Positions 16,301 to 31,300 of a DNA stretch of 64,000 nucleotides are shown here, piece after piece (the first letter of the stretch is position 1; every line of letters begins with the position of its first letter). The notes beneath the pieces are model-generated. The model was not told where the DNA came from. It did not search any database and was given only the letters and a program-made list of their open reading frames with translations. This DNA comes from an uncultured Draconibacterium sp. (GTDB lineage: Bacteria > Bacteroidota > Bacteroidia > Bacteroidales > Prolixibacteraceae), in contig NZ_OY775905.1 of assembly GCF_963675065.1 (NCBI RefSeq), forward strand, positions 558,001 through 622,000. Direction: 5' to 3'. The position numbers were made by a program, and so were the translations under genes.

Positions 16301-19300
16301 ATGAAAAATTTTACATTATTGAGTAAGGTACGTTCGTCCCATTTGTGCCTGGTACTCTTTTCCCTTTTAATAAGTGTTTTAAATACCAGTGGGCAAAACT
16401 GTTCCGTGAATGCCGGAATTGACGATGCTATTTGTATAAATGAACAACTATTTTTAGAAGGTAGTTATACAGAGCCACTGCAAACGAATGCTGATCTTAT
16501 ATGGACCCAGGTTGAAGGACCGGCAGCAACTATAGTTGATCCGTTAAATCTTAAAACCGAAGTTAAAAACTTGATTGCAGGCGAAACTTATACTTTTCGC
16601 ATTTCAACCACCTGTGGAGATGGAGCATTCACATTTCAGGATGTAACTTACACTGTTCTTGAAGCATCAATTGCCGATGCAGGCGATGATGCTATATATT
16701 GCCCGGGTGATGCAGCAACTCTTTCAGCAAACTCGGCAGGAACAAATGAAACCGGACAGTGGACCGGAGGCGGAAATGGAATTTCTATTGATGATATCAA
16801 TAATCCGAATTCAAGTTTAACAATTAGTGGTGAAAATTCCGGAAGTGCAACTTTAAGATGGACAATAAGCAACGATAACGGATGTAACACTTTTGATGAA
16901 GTAATTATTACCAACCGGGGTGGTGTTTCTCCAGTATCGGCAGGGGCAGATCAGGATTTAAGTTATTGCTACTCGGGTTTTCAATCAACCCAACTACAGG
17001 GCTCCTATGCTGGTTCAGGAATTGACGGTCAAATAGGAACGTGGACAATTATTAGTGGACCAAATGTGCCAACAATTAATAATCCAAATGCAAATAGTAC
17101 ATTGGTCACCAATCTTATCGAAGGCAGTTACGTTTTTCGCTGGACAGTGAATGGGCCATGTATTTCAGGATACGATGAGGTCACAATTAACGTGCCTGCA
17201 CCAACCGCTGACATTACCAATGCTTCCGCGGAGGCAGATCAGGTTTTTTGCGATATTTCAAGAACTTCGACGGTGCTTAACGGAAATTCACCATTGTATA
17301 TCAATGAAGATGTAGAATGGGTGCAAACCTCAGGTCCGCAGGCAACCATAGTTAGTCCGAACAGCCCTGTCACTCAAATAACAGGTTTATCAAGTCCGAA
17401 CAGTTACTCATTTCGTTATACAATTTCCAATCCTACACTTGGACCCGACGGCTGTTCCAGTTCTGATGTTATTACTGTGTCTTATCTTCCTAACCCGCCT
17501 TCTTTAACAATAGATTCTGATGATCCGATAATTAATGATTGTGGCGAAAATACTGCTACAATTGATTTTACGGCAGGGGGATCCGGAACTTCACAATTCA
17601 GAATTTTAAGTGGCCCGGCAAGCTCAGGTTTTTCATTTCCTACCGGCTGGACAAACGCAGGTACTTCCCCGCTAACAATAACAGGATTAACTGTATTGGG
17701 GACTTATGTAGTTGAAATGCGACGAGCTACAACTACCGGAATAGATTGCTCAACCCAATTTGATCAAATTTCTATTGTAATTTCTGAAACAACAATAGCA
17801 TCCAATCCCGGCACTGCTCAAATATTGAATTGTAATGTTACCACTACTGATTTAGTTGGAAACGATCCGGGGAATTTGGAAGGTACCTGGTCGCAGGTAA
17901 GTGGTCCAACAGAAATTATTTTAACTAACATACACAGCCCTGTTCTTACAATAGAAAATCTTCAGCCTAATGCTGTTTATGTATTCCGATGGTTAATTTC
18001 GGGCGGACCCTATTGTGAAACCAGTCAACAGGATGTTACAGTAATAACTGCAAGTACCGAACCTACTGCAGTTGGAGCCGGAAATGACCAGGCTGTTTGT
18101 TCAAACACACCGGTTTATCTCGATGCCGAATATCCTACTTATGTATTTGAGTTAGGAACATGGAGTGTTACCCCCAGTGATGGTGTCACTTTTTCTGATG
18201 TAAATGATCCAAGGGCTATTGTGAACGGATTAGATGCTTTTACATCTTATACCTTTACGTGGACTATTTCAAATGGATGTGGTTTCTCGTCAAACAGTAC
18301 GACTGTAGATGTTTCCGGAGACGAAGGCCCCATCGAATCCCATGCTGGTGCTGATCAGTGTTTGAATACTGGCACTACTACAATCCAACTTGACGGAAAT
18401 GATCCGGCATCCGGCACCGGGCAATGGTTTAAAGTTTCAGGTCCCGGAACTGTAATTTTTACTGACGATACTCAATACGATACTGAGGTTAGTGTAACTT
18501 CAGACGGGAACTATCAATTTGAATGGGTAATATCCAGCGGTGTAGGTTGCAGTCCTACACGGGATACCATGGAAGTAACAATAGATGCTGCGGTAACTAC
18601 TGCAGATGCCGGAGCAGATCAGGAAATATGCGGAAATGAAGTAACTCTAACAGGAAATATTCCAACTACCGGTACTCCGCAATGGACACAAATTTCAGGG
18701 AATGCGGGCTACACTATTCAATCTCCTAATAGTAATTCTACTCTTGTTACCGGATTAGCATCGGGGGTGTATGTATTTGAATATGCAATTTCGAATGGGG
18801 TTTGTACTTCCAGCGATTTGGTAACCATTTATGTATCGGAACCACCATCCACAGCTGATGCCGGAGATGATAAAGACCTCTGTGGCGAAAGCTCAACCAC
18901 TATGAATGCTTTAGCACCAGCCGACGGCACAGGATTATGGTCGGTTATAAGCGGTCCCAATACTCCTAATATTGTTAATCAGAATTCCCCAATTTCCTCT
19001 GTAAGCAATCTAATTACTGGCACATACACATTACAATGGACAGTTTATGGAGGAATCTTTTGTCCTTCATCTGCCGATACAGTAATTATTACTGTAGTAA
19101 GAGAAGCCGATGCAGGAGCCGATCAAAGTTACTGCGAAGAAATTACAGCAGTAAATCTAACCGGAACTACTGCAAGCAGCGGTACGTGGAGCCAGGTTTC
19201 AGGGCCAAATACTTCAACAATTACTTCAACATCTGGGAACACAGCAACTACATCGGATTTAATCCCCGGTATTTACGAATTTGAATATGAAATTACTGCA

Positions 19301-22300
19301 ACAGGCTGCAGCACTGCCGATACGATGACCGTTACACTATTTGAACCTCCGAGTACTGCCGATGCAGGAACTGACTTTGAGGTGTGCAATGCTGCAAGTT
19401 TTAGCCTGAATGCTACACCGCCTGTTTCAGGAACAGGAACATGGAGCGTACTTTCAGGCCCGGCCGGTGGAAGTTTTGATGATGTGAACACCCCAAATGC
19501 GACATTCAGCAATCCCGGTTATGGTGTTTATGTTTTTCAATGGACAGTTGCCAATGGTGACTGCAGTAATGCCGACCAGGTGCGCTACACTAATTACCAA
19601 CCACCATCAACTGCAGTTGCAGGTGATGACCTGGATGTAACATGCGACACCATAGCTACTATGGCTGCAAATGATCCTGCAGTTGGAGTTGGCGAATGGA
19701 CTTTTGTAACAAAATCCGGTGATGGTCCAAATCCGGTAATTACGTCTACTATTTTATACAACACAACTATTACCAATTTAGGGCCACAAACAGATGGTAA
19801 CCCGGAAACATATACTTTCAGATGGACAATTTCGAACGGTAGCGAATGCACTCCAACCTTTGACGAAATTAATATTACTGTTTATGAAACTCCGACACCA
19901 GCAGATGCCGGACCAGACCAGGAGTTGTGTGAACAAGCTTCGGTTACTCTCAATGCTGTTCCGGCAACAACTGGTAGCGGAACCTGGACACAAATCAGTC
20001 CTTCCGTTACTACTGAATCAATAACAACTTCTTCAAATCCGAATACAACAGTTACCGGTTTAATTACCGGGGAAACATATGTATTTGAATGGACAACAGA
20101 GACCAGTTTCTGCAGTTCGTCGGAACAGGTGACAATAACAAATTACCAAAATCCAACTCCGGCCGATGCCTCTGGTACGTCTACATCCTATTGTTCTATT
20201 GAACCATTAGAACTTATCGGGAATAATCCTGCAGTAGGTACTGGCGAATGGACTCAGGCATCTGGCAATTTATTATCAATAATTGATCCAACGAATCCGC
20301 AAACGACAGCTATTGGTGCAAAAACCGGGGAGACGTACGAATTTCAGTGGACAATTTCAAACGGTACATGTAGCCCCAGTTCCGATAATGTTACAATTTC
20401 GGTGAATGATTTACCTAGCCAGGCATTAGCTGGTTCAGACCTGGAAGTATGTTCTCCTTCTACATCCGCTACCTTATCGGGGAATGCTCCTGAGGGAACT
20501 TCCTCGGGTGAGTGGAGTGTAATTGCCTCACCTTCTGGGTCTACACATACATTTGATGATAACACATCGCCAACTGCTACAATTTTAAATCTTTCAGTTG
20601 GTACATATGAGTTACAATGGCGGCATTATGTAGGAAGTTGCGAAACAACTGATAACATGTTTATTACTGTTTACGGAGCTACAACTACTGCAGATGCCGG
20701 AACAGATCAGGAATTGTGCAATGTGAGTTCAACTACACTTGAAGGAAACGTGCCTAATACATCGGATGGGGAAACCGGTAAATGGGTGAGAATAAGTGGC
20801 CCGAACAATCCAACGATTACGAATTCTTCAGATAATGGAACCACGGTTACCGGACTAACGATTGGTGTATATGAATTTCGATGGAAAATATTAAATGGTA
20901 ATTGCCCAACTACAAGTGAAGATTTTGTTACAATAACCAATAATCCGGATGCCAACGCAGGAGCTGATCAAACCGGCACCGCAACCTGTGGGATAACTTC
21001 TGTTACCCTCAATGGAAACGCCCCTTATCCGGGCACAGGCGTGTGGACAATTGAGAGTGGCACTGGAGGGAGTTTTAATGATGCGACATCCTATAACTCT
21101 GCATTTAGCGGAACTTCAGGAGAAACTTATACATTACGCTGGACATTAACAGGAGGTGATGGTTTAACTTGTACATCTTTTGATGAAATGACAGTTACCT
21201 TTAACGAAGAACCTACTGTAAATCCGGTTTCGAACCAGGCGCTTTGTAATACTGAAAGTACAACTGCAATCAACTTTGCCGGATCATTGTCTGGGTCCGG
21301 TGATGTTAATAGTATAATTTATCGATGGACAAATGACGAAACGTCAATAGATCTTGCAGCCAGTGGAACAGGAAATATAGCATCTTTTGCAGCAGTAAAC
21401 AATGGTACCACTCCTGTTGTCGCAACGATTACCGTAACACCAGAGTTTGATAATTCAGGTGTTGTTTGTTATGGCGATGAGGAATCTTTTACAATTACTG
21501 TTAATCCAACACCATCAGTTACAAGTATTGCTTCAAAAACAATTTGTAATGGAGTAAGCGTAAATTATGATATCAAATCTAATGTTTCAGAAACTACTTT
21601 TGAGTGGAGCAGGGCCACAGTAACAGGAATAACTGATGCGGGTGTTACAGGACAAACAACAGACCCAATATCTGAAACTTTGACCAATACTACAAATGCA
21701 CCAATCGATGTTGAATACATTATTACTCCAACCGGACCAACCGGATGTGTGGGAGACGACTTTACATTAACAGTTACGGTTAATCCAACTCCTGACGTAA
21801 GTGCTTCTGATAAAATAATTTGCAGTAACAACCAGGCTGAGGTAACGTTGTCATCAAATGTTTCCGGCACTACTTTTTATTACGATGCTCCCACTATTTC
21901 AGGTGATCCAGGAAATATAACCGGTGGCAACGCAAGAACTTCACCCGGGAGTACCGCTCCGATTAACGATGTTTTGATAAATACAACAGCAACCAATCAA
22001 ACTGCCACGTACACTATTTATCCGGTTTATGATGGTTGTGTCGGTTCTTCTTTAGATGTTATCGTAACCGTCCAGCCAGAACCCTTAGTCGCAGATCAAA
22101 CCCTGACTGTTTGTTCGGATGAGGTATTGTCTTTTACTTTACCTTTAGGAACAGGGGTTGCCGCGGATACATACGATATCACCAATATCGAATTAAATGG
22201 ATTGACTGCTTCTGCAGGAAGTCCAGCAACAGGAAATAGTTTATCTGCTGATGTAATTGAAAATGATGCCTACACAAATACAACTGATGCACCGGTTGAC

Positions 22301-25300
22301 GTAGTCTATACCATTACACCGATTGCAGCGAACGGATGTTCCGGGCAGTCTTTTATAGTCACTGCCACAATTAATCCGGAACCGGATATTGCCAATCAAA
22401 CAACTACAACATGTTCTGGTGTTGCACTGGATTATAACCTGCAAAACCTACTTCCGGCAGGAGATATGAGAAGTGGTTCCACTTTTTCATACAGTGTTTC
22501 TTCCTCAGACGAAACAAATGTGCCTGCAGCTTCTGACCGAACAACAGCTTCAGTAGGTAATATTACCGATAACTACACAAATACAACGAATTCTTCCGTA
22601 ACTATAACTTACACAGTAACTCCTACTTCTGGTCAGGGATGTACCGGTGATAATTTTACATTAGAAGTTACAGTTAAGCCGGAGCCTGTTGTTAATAACC
22701 AGGTTGAAGCGGAAATTTGTTCCCGCAGTGCCACAGGTGTTACCCTGGGGTCTAACCACGTAGGCACATCGGTAGCTCCTGCTACATTCAATATAACAAA
22801 TATAAATTCCAGTGGATTATCTGCCTCTGCAGGAAGTCCTGCAACAGGAAATGGTTTGTCGGCAAATGTAATTTCAAATGATGGCTGGGTAAATACAACC
22901 GGAAGTGACGTTGATGTTGTTTATACGGTAGTACCTTTAAGTTCTGACGGATGTGAAGGAAATTCTTTTACAGTTACTGTTCCTGTAAAACCTGAGCCAG
23001 TTGCCTCTGATGGAAGTATTGTTGTCTGTTCCGGGCAAACACTTGACTTTAGTTTGTTGAACCAGGTTACAAGTTTGCAAACTGGAGCTACTTTTACTTA
23101 TACAATTTCTTCCGGAGATGAAACAAATGTTCCGGCGGCATCTGACAGAACAGTCGCTTCTGATACTAACCTGACAGATAGTTATACTAACAATACAAAC
23201 AGTCCGGTTGATATAACTTATACTGTTACTCCAATTGCAGCAAATAATTGTTTGGGGCAGGAATTTAATATTACGGTTACAGTAAATCCTGAACCTCAGG
23301 TTGATAATCCGGGTATTCAGGTTTTTTGTAATGATGACTCTGAAACACTAAACTTTAGCACCCAAAATACGGGAGGTACAACCTCATATTCCTGGACAAA
23401 TAACAATCCAAGTATTGGTCTTGGAGCTTCCGGAAGTGGCAACTTGACTTTTACTGCTGCCAATGCAGGTACTTCACCAATTTCAGCTACCATTGAAGTA
23501 ACGCCAACATTTGAGAATGGAGGAAATTCCTGTACTGGTAATCCGGAAACTTTTACTATAACTGTAAATCCAACAGGACAGGTTAATCCAATTTCCGATC
23601 AGGAATTTTGCAATAGCGCTTCCACAACAACAGTAACTTTTGGAACCAACAACACAGGAGGTACAACAACTTATGCATGGACAAATAATAATATAGATAT
23701 TGGTTTAGCTGCCAGTGGCAGCGGTTCTACAATTCCATCATTCACAGCTACCAACAATACTGCCGAGCCTATATCGGGTACAATTATCGTTACTCCAACG
23801 TTTACAAATGGAGGGACAGGATGTGCCGGAGCAACAGAGCAATTCGTTTATACAGTTTATCCCACCCCGGTTGTTTCAAGCGAATCAGAAGTTATTGTGT
23901 GCAGCGGTGAAACTTTGGATTATGAAATTACTTCAGAAACACCAGGCACAACCTTTAGCTGGACCGCAGTTAATTACATTGGAACAGTTACAGGCCTTAC
24001 ACCAAGTGGTACATCTTTCACCATTTCCGATGAGTTAACCAATGCCGGAGCAGCCGATGGTAAAGTTACCTATACAATTGTGCCTACAGCAAACAGTTGT
24101 CCGGGACCTGAATTTAAGCTCGAGGTAACTGTTTTGAATTGTAATCCTAAAATAGGTGTTGCCAAACAATTGGTAAACACCAGTTATAACGAAGACGGAA
24201 CTGCAGATGTATTATTCAATATCCGTGTTCAGAATTATGGCAATGTAGTATTGGACAGTATTCAGGTTGTCGAGGATTTAGCAACAGCATTTTCCGGTAA
24301 TTTTGAAGTACTTGAATTGTCAAGCACGTCGTTTGATGTAAATACGTCGTTTGACGGAGACGCTGACCAAAACCTGTTAAGTAATTCAGGAACTTCAAAT
24401 GTTTTGACGGTAGGAACCTCAACCGATATAACCTTAAAAGTAAAAATTCTAACAGCAGGAAGTTATACCAACCAGGTAACTGCTTCCTCTCCTAGTTCAG
24501 GCGGAACAATAGATGATTCGCAAGACGGTAGCGATCCGGATGATGGTTCGTCTACTCTATCGGAAAACGGTGATGAAGAACCTGGCAATAATAATGAGCC
24601 AACTCCTGTTGAAATCGGTTCGTGCACATTAACGGCAAACGTAACACAAAATACAACATGTGCTAATGCCGCAGGAGTGGTTGAACTTACCGGAAGTTCA
24701 GCTGGCACAGTAACTTTAAATGGTGTTGAAAAAGCTTCACCTGCAATATATTCTGGTTTACAGGCAGGTTGGTACAGTGCTTACTATACTACTGATGCCA
24801 ACGGATGCATTGTTGTTGCAAATTTCGAAATTATCAACTCAAACAGTGATTTGGCAGGATCAGTAACTGCACACACCAATGTTAGTTGCAACGGAGGAAA
24901 TGATGGCGCAGTAACGGTAGTACCTACCGGGGGAACTTCACCCTACTCTTTTGAGTTGAATGGTTCTTTAGTAGGTGACGGAGTTTTTACAGGTCTATCT
25001 GCTGGTGAATACGGAGCAAAAATTACCGATGCCAATGGTTGTACCTACACCGTTAGTTTCGACATTGATGAGCCAACAGAGTTGGTTGCACAAATTGTAA
25101 GCAGCACTGACGAACGTTGTTTTAATGCCGCCGATGGTACTGCCACTATAGATGTAACTGGCGGAACTTCGCCTTACTCTTATTTATGGAGTAACGGACA
25201 AACCACTGCAACTGCTGTCGGGCTTGCCGATGGAAGCTACACCGTTACCGTAACGGATGCCGGGGGCTGTACAGTCGAGGACATTCCTGTTACAATAGGC

Positions 25301-28300
25301 GGGGCAAACGCAGTTCTGGCAGTTACAGGATCAACTACAGATTTAACATGTAATGGCGATAACAGCGGAGAAATAGACATAATCGTAACCGGTGGCACTG
25401 CCCCTTACTCTTATGTGTGGAGCAACGGATTATCTTCTGAAGATATCTCGAACCTGCCAGCCGGAGATTATAGCGTAGTAGTTACTGATGCCAATGGCTG
25501 TAATGTAACCAGCGAAACTTTTTCGCTTACCCAGCCCGCAGCATTGAGTCTTACTGCCAGTAATATTGTTAATACCGAATGTAATGCCTCGGTAGGCGAA
25601 GTTACCATTGAAGAAGCCTCAGGAACTGCCGGTACATTTACCGTAAACGGAGTAAATGTAACTGGTTCGTCAGCTACTTTCACCGACTTACCCGCAGGGT
25701 ATTATACAGCAACCTTTGTTGCAACCGGTACTGGTTGCACGGCTGAGACTTCCTTTAATATTATCAACTCAAACAGTGATTTGGCAGGATCAGTAACTGC
25801 ACACACCAATGTTAGTTGCAACGGAGGAAATGATGGCACAGTAACGGTAGTACCTACCGGGGGAACTTCACCCTACTCTTTTGAGTTGAATGGTTCTTTA
25901 GTAGGTGACGGAGTTTTTACAGGTCTATCTGCTGGTGAATACGGAGCAAAAATTACCGATGCCAATGGTTGTACCTATACCGTTAGTTTCGACATTGATG
26001 AGCCAACAGAGTTGGTTGCACAAATTGTAAGCAGCACTGACGAACGTTGTTTTAATGCCGCCGATGGTACTGCCACTATAGATGTAACTGGCGGAACTAC
26101 GCCTTACTCTTATTTATGGAGTAACGGACAAACCACTGCAACTGCTGTCGGGCTTGCCGATGGAAGCTACACCGTTACCGTAACGGATGCCGGGGGCTGT
26201 ACAGTCGAGGACATTCCTGTTACAATAGGCGGGGCAAACGCAGTTCTGGCAGTTACAGGATCAACTACAGATTTAACATGTAATGGCGACAACAGCGGAG
26301 AAATAGACATAACCGTAACCGGTGGCATTGCCCCTTACTCTTATGTGTGGAGCAACGGATTATCTTCTGAAGATATCTCGAACCTGCCAGCCGGAGATTA
26401 TAGCGTAGTAGTTACTGATGCCAATGGCTGTAATGTAACCAGCGAAACTTTTTCGCTTACCCAGCCCGCAGCATTGAGTCTTACTGCCAGTAATATTGTT
26501 AATACCGAATGTAATGCCTCGGTAGGCGAAGTTACCATTGGAGAAGCCTCTGGAACTGCCGGTACATTTACCGTAAACGGAGTAAATGTAACTGGTTCGT
26601 CAGCTACTTTCACCGACTTACCCGCAGGGTATTATACAGCAACCTTTGTTGCAACCGGTACTGGTTGCACGGCTGAGACTTCCTTTAATATTATCAACTC
26701 AAACAGTGATTTGGCAGGATCAGTAACTGCACACACCAATGTTAGTTGCAACGGAGGAAATGATGGCGCAGTAACGGTAGTACCTACCGGGGGAACTTCA
26801 CCCTACTCTTTTGAGTTGAATGGTTCTTTAGTAGGTGACGGAGTTTTTACAGGTCTATCTGCTGGTGAATACGGAGCAAAAATTACCGATGCCAATGGTT
26901 GTACCTACACCGTTAGTTTCGACATTGATGAGCCAACAGAGATGGTTGCACAAATTGTAAGCAGCACTGACGAACGTTGTTTTAATGCCGCCGATGGTAC
27001 TGCCACTATAGATGTAACTGGCGGAACTACGCCTTACTCTTATTTATGGAGTAACGGACAAACCACTGCAACTGCTGTCGGGCTTGCCGATGGAAGCTAC
27101 ACCGTTACCGTAACGGATGCCGGGGGCTGTACAGTCGAGGACATTCCTGTTACAATAGGCGGGGCAAACGCAGTTCTGGCAGTTACAGGATCAACTACAG
27201 ATTTAACATGTAATGGCGATAACAGCGGAGAAATAGACATAACCGTAACCGGTGGCACTGCCCCTTACTCTTATGTGTGGAGCAACGGATTATCTTCTGA
27301 AGATATCTCGAACCTGCCAGCCGGAGATTATAGCGTAGTAGTTACTGATGCCAATGGCTGTAATGTAACCAGCGAAACTTTTTCGCTTACCCAGCCCGCA
27401 GCATTGAGTCTTACTGCCAGTAATATTGTTAATACCGAATGTAATGCCTCGGTAGGCGAAGTTACCATTGAAGAAGCCTCTGGAACTGCCGGTACATTTA
27501 CCGTAAACGGAGTAAATGTAACTGGTTCGTCAGCTACTTTCACCGACTTACCCGCAGGGTATTATACAGCAACCTTTGTTGCAACCGGTACTGGTTGCAC
27601 GGCTGAGACTTCCTTTAATATTATCAACTCAAACAGTGATTTGGCAGGATCAGTAACTGCACACACCAATGTTAGTTGCAACGGAGGAAATGATGGCGCA
27701 GTAACGGTAGTACCTACCGGGGGAACTTCACCCTACTCTTTTGAGTTGAATGGTTCTTTAGTAGGTGACGGAGTTTTTACAGGTCTATCTGCTGGTGAAT
27801 ACGGAGCAAAAATTACCGATGCCAATGGTTGTACCTACACCGTTAGTTTCGACATTGATGAGCCAACAAAATTATTAGCAGAAATCATCAGTTCAAATGA
27901 TGTAATCTGCAATGGTGCTACGAACGGTTCTGCCACGGTAAATGCTACCGGCGGAACAACGCCATATACTTATGTATGGGATGATGGAAGCTCTCAAACT
28001 ACAGCCACAGCCACAGGATTGGCAGCAGACACTTATATGGTAACAGTTACCGATGCCAACGGTTGCACAACCTCAACAAGTGTATCAATATCAGAGCCTG
28101 CAAATGCTTTGGCAATAAGCACCGCGAATGTAGAGAATCCATCGTGTTATGATGCCAACGATGGTGTAATTGACATAACGGTTGAAGGAGGTACTTCACC
28201 ATATTCCTATGTATGGAGTAATGGTCAGGCAACGCAGGATGCTACAAATTTGGTTGAGGGAGATTACTCCGTTAAAATAACCGATTCGTTGGGTTGTACA

Positions 28301-31300
28301 ATTGTTGGGGGGCCATACAGTTTGAGCAGCCCTGGCACTTATACTGTTGATGCAGGGAAAGATACAACGATATGCTCAAGTGAAGTTATTGCTCTTGAGG
28401 GTAGTAGTAATGTGGATGTTGTGTGGACTACCAGCGGCACGGGTACTTTTGATGACGCAACATTATTACATGCTGAATATACTCCAAGTGAAGCAGATAT
28501 TTCAGATGGCCAGGTGCAACTGACATTAACCACCACTTCTGGAGGCAGTTGCGACGATGTTTCTGACCAGATGGTTTTAACTATTTGGAAGCAAGCCACT
28601 GCCTATGCAGGTATCGATGCGGTATCTGCTACAGGTGAGCCTTACCAGGTTTTGGATGCAGAAGCGGCCAATTATAGTAGTATAAACTGGACACATAATG
28701 GTTTAGGCGATTTATCAGGCGCATCAACTTTGAGCCCTGTTTATACTCCCGGCAATGGTGAAACAGGCATTATTTCGCTTATTCTGGAAGCATTGCCTGA
28801 AGGTGGTGATGTTTGTTTAAGCGCGAAAGACACCATGACGATTTCAATTGGCGAAGAGCCCGAAATAATCGTTGAAAAACGTACCGTTCAGGTTATATTG
28901 AATGATGATGGAAGTACGGATATCACTTTTGAATTCAATCTTGAAAATACTGGAAATGTAGATTTAAATGAAATCGGTTTAATTGATGATCTTTCGACTA
29001 CTTTCCCAGGAACGTGCAATATTAATGTATTGAGTAAAACCTCTGATAATTTCAACGTGAATGAGAATTTTGATGGTATTACAGATACTCAAATATTGGA
29101 TGCAGGTAATACATTGGATGTATTGTCAAAAAAAGCTGTACTGCTTACTGTGCGTATTAGTGGTTGCGATCAATCGCAAACCAGCTTTACCAATGAAGCA
29201 ATTGCTGAGGGAACTTCAGCAGGTAATGTAACAGTTACCCATACCGATCTATCATATATTTCGATTGAGGAAGACCCGGCAATTGGATTAGCAAAGCAAT
29301 TGGTAACTAGCGTTGCGAATGGTGATGGAACATATTCACTCTCTTTTAATATCAGAGTAAGAAATTATGGTACTGTATCACTTCGTGATATTACGGTTGA
29401 AGATGATCTTGATGATGTATTTGGTACCGGCAATTATGTTGTTGAAACAATTACCAGCGAATACTTTGCTGTAAATGTGAACTATACCGGCGGAACTGGT
29501 GAAAACCTTCTATCTGATAATAATTACCTGGAACCTTCAGAAACCGGGGCAATTCAACTTTCCATAAAGGTGTTGTCTGCCGGCAGTTATTCCAACCAAG
29601 CTAAAGTATTGGGAATTTCGCCAAGAGGAACTGAGGTCACCGATTTATCCCACGCCGGAACAAATCCTGATCCAGATGCGGATGGAGATCCAACAAATAA
29701 TAATGAAACCACAAATATAGAATTGGAAGAATGCACGGCCAGTCTGAATTGTCCTGATTTAGTTTCTTACACGCGACAAGTTTCTGCCGGAGAATGTGGA
29801 TACATTGTTGTGGGGCAGGAATTTGATGCTACAACCACAGGAGATTGTGAATTAGCTAGCTTAACGCACGATTATGAATTATGGAATTCGTCTTCACTTG
29901 CCGGAGCAAAATTGCCCGTTGGCACAACTACTATTAACTGGACTGCCGAATTTGCTTCGGGAAATACTCTCCATTGTCAGGAAATGATTACGGTTGAAGA
30001 CAATGAAGCACCCGAATTTATAAACTGTCCTACCGATGTTACTTATAACGTGGCTTTATTTGCCGATGCATGTCAAACCGGTGCGATCTGGAGTATACCA
30101 GTTGCAAACGACAATTGCTCGCCGGTTGAGGTAAGCCAAATTGCAGGCCCGGCACAAGGAGAACTCCTGGAAGTGGGATTTTATACTATTACCTATCAGG
30201 CCGAAGATGAAGCCGGAAATATTGAAACATGCAGTTTTAATATTAATGTAATAGATACCGAAGACCCAGTAGTTGTTTGCCAGTCAAATATTATAATGGA
30301 TGCTGATGCTGGCGCATGTAGTTGGAAATCACCAAATGGAAGTTTAAGTCCTCTGCTTGCAAGTAGTAATTGCGAGGCGGAAGTGCGTTGGAGGGTTGTT
30401 GGCCCTGATGGAACGCATACCACAGGCGAAGATGATGTAAGTGGATTTGAATTTGACTTGGGAACAAGTACCGTTTACTACACAATAACCGAGTCTGCAA
30501 GTGGTCAAGACTGGGATTGTAACTTCACTGTAACTGTCGAAGATTCTGAAGCACCGGTAATCGAATGTCAGCCAACCATGGAAGTTACAGCCAATGCCGG
30601 AGAATGTTCTGCAGTTGTTGATTTGATAGCACCAACTTCAACCGACAATTGTTCGTCGGGTCTTGATGTGTTCTTTAAAATATTCGGTCCCGATAATTCA
30701 ATAACTGATGATTATAATTATACAAAAGTAAATTCTTATGAATTTGAGAATGGAATAAGTCATATCGAATGGAAGGTAGTTGATAAAGCTGGCAACCAAA
30801 GCAGCTGTTGGCAAAACATTTGGGTTAGTCCTGATATTGATGCGTTAATTCCCGATGCAGGAGAAAATGCTGCAATATGTAATACCGATGTATTTACGAC
30901 AGAAGCCACTGCTCCGGCTCATTCAAATGTTACCTGGACATCAACCGGAACGGGAACGTTTGCCCATGCTTCACAGGCAATTACAATGTATACGCCTAGC
31001 CAAAACGACATTAACGATGGTTCTGTGATTCTGACAATCACATCTTCAACTGACTGTACAAGCAGCTCTGACCAAATGATGTTGATTCTTTCGCAGCCAC
31101 CACAAGTTGCTGCCGGAGCCGACCAAAGCATATGCGAAACAGAGCTCGTACAGCTTAACGGTTCAATTATAAGTTCATCAGCTTCGGTTGTTTGGAGTAC
31201 TTCTGGTACGGGAACATTTAGCGAAAGCAGTGCTTTTAATCCGGTTTATACGCCAAGTGCCGAAGATATTGAAGCAGGTCAGGTTAATTTAACCTTCCGT

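Noticed and set aside
25468..27543. Three almost identical 71-residue antisense frames spaced 930 bp apart
   Set aside because: They are shadows of the tandem repeat in the adhesin gene, not separate genes.
24830..27868. CRISPR-like interpretation of the regular repeats
   Set aside because: The units are 930 bp long, in frame, and contiguous without spacers, so this is a protein repeat.
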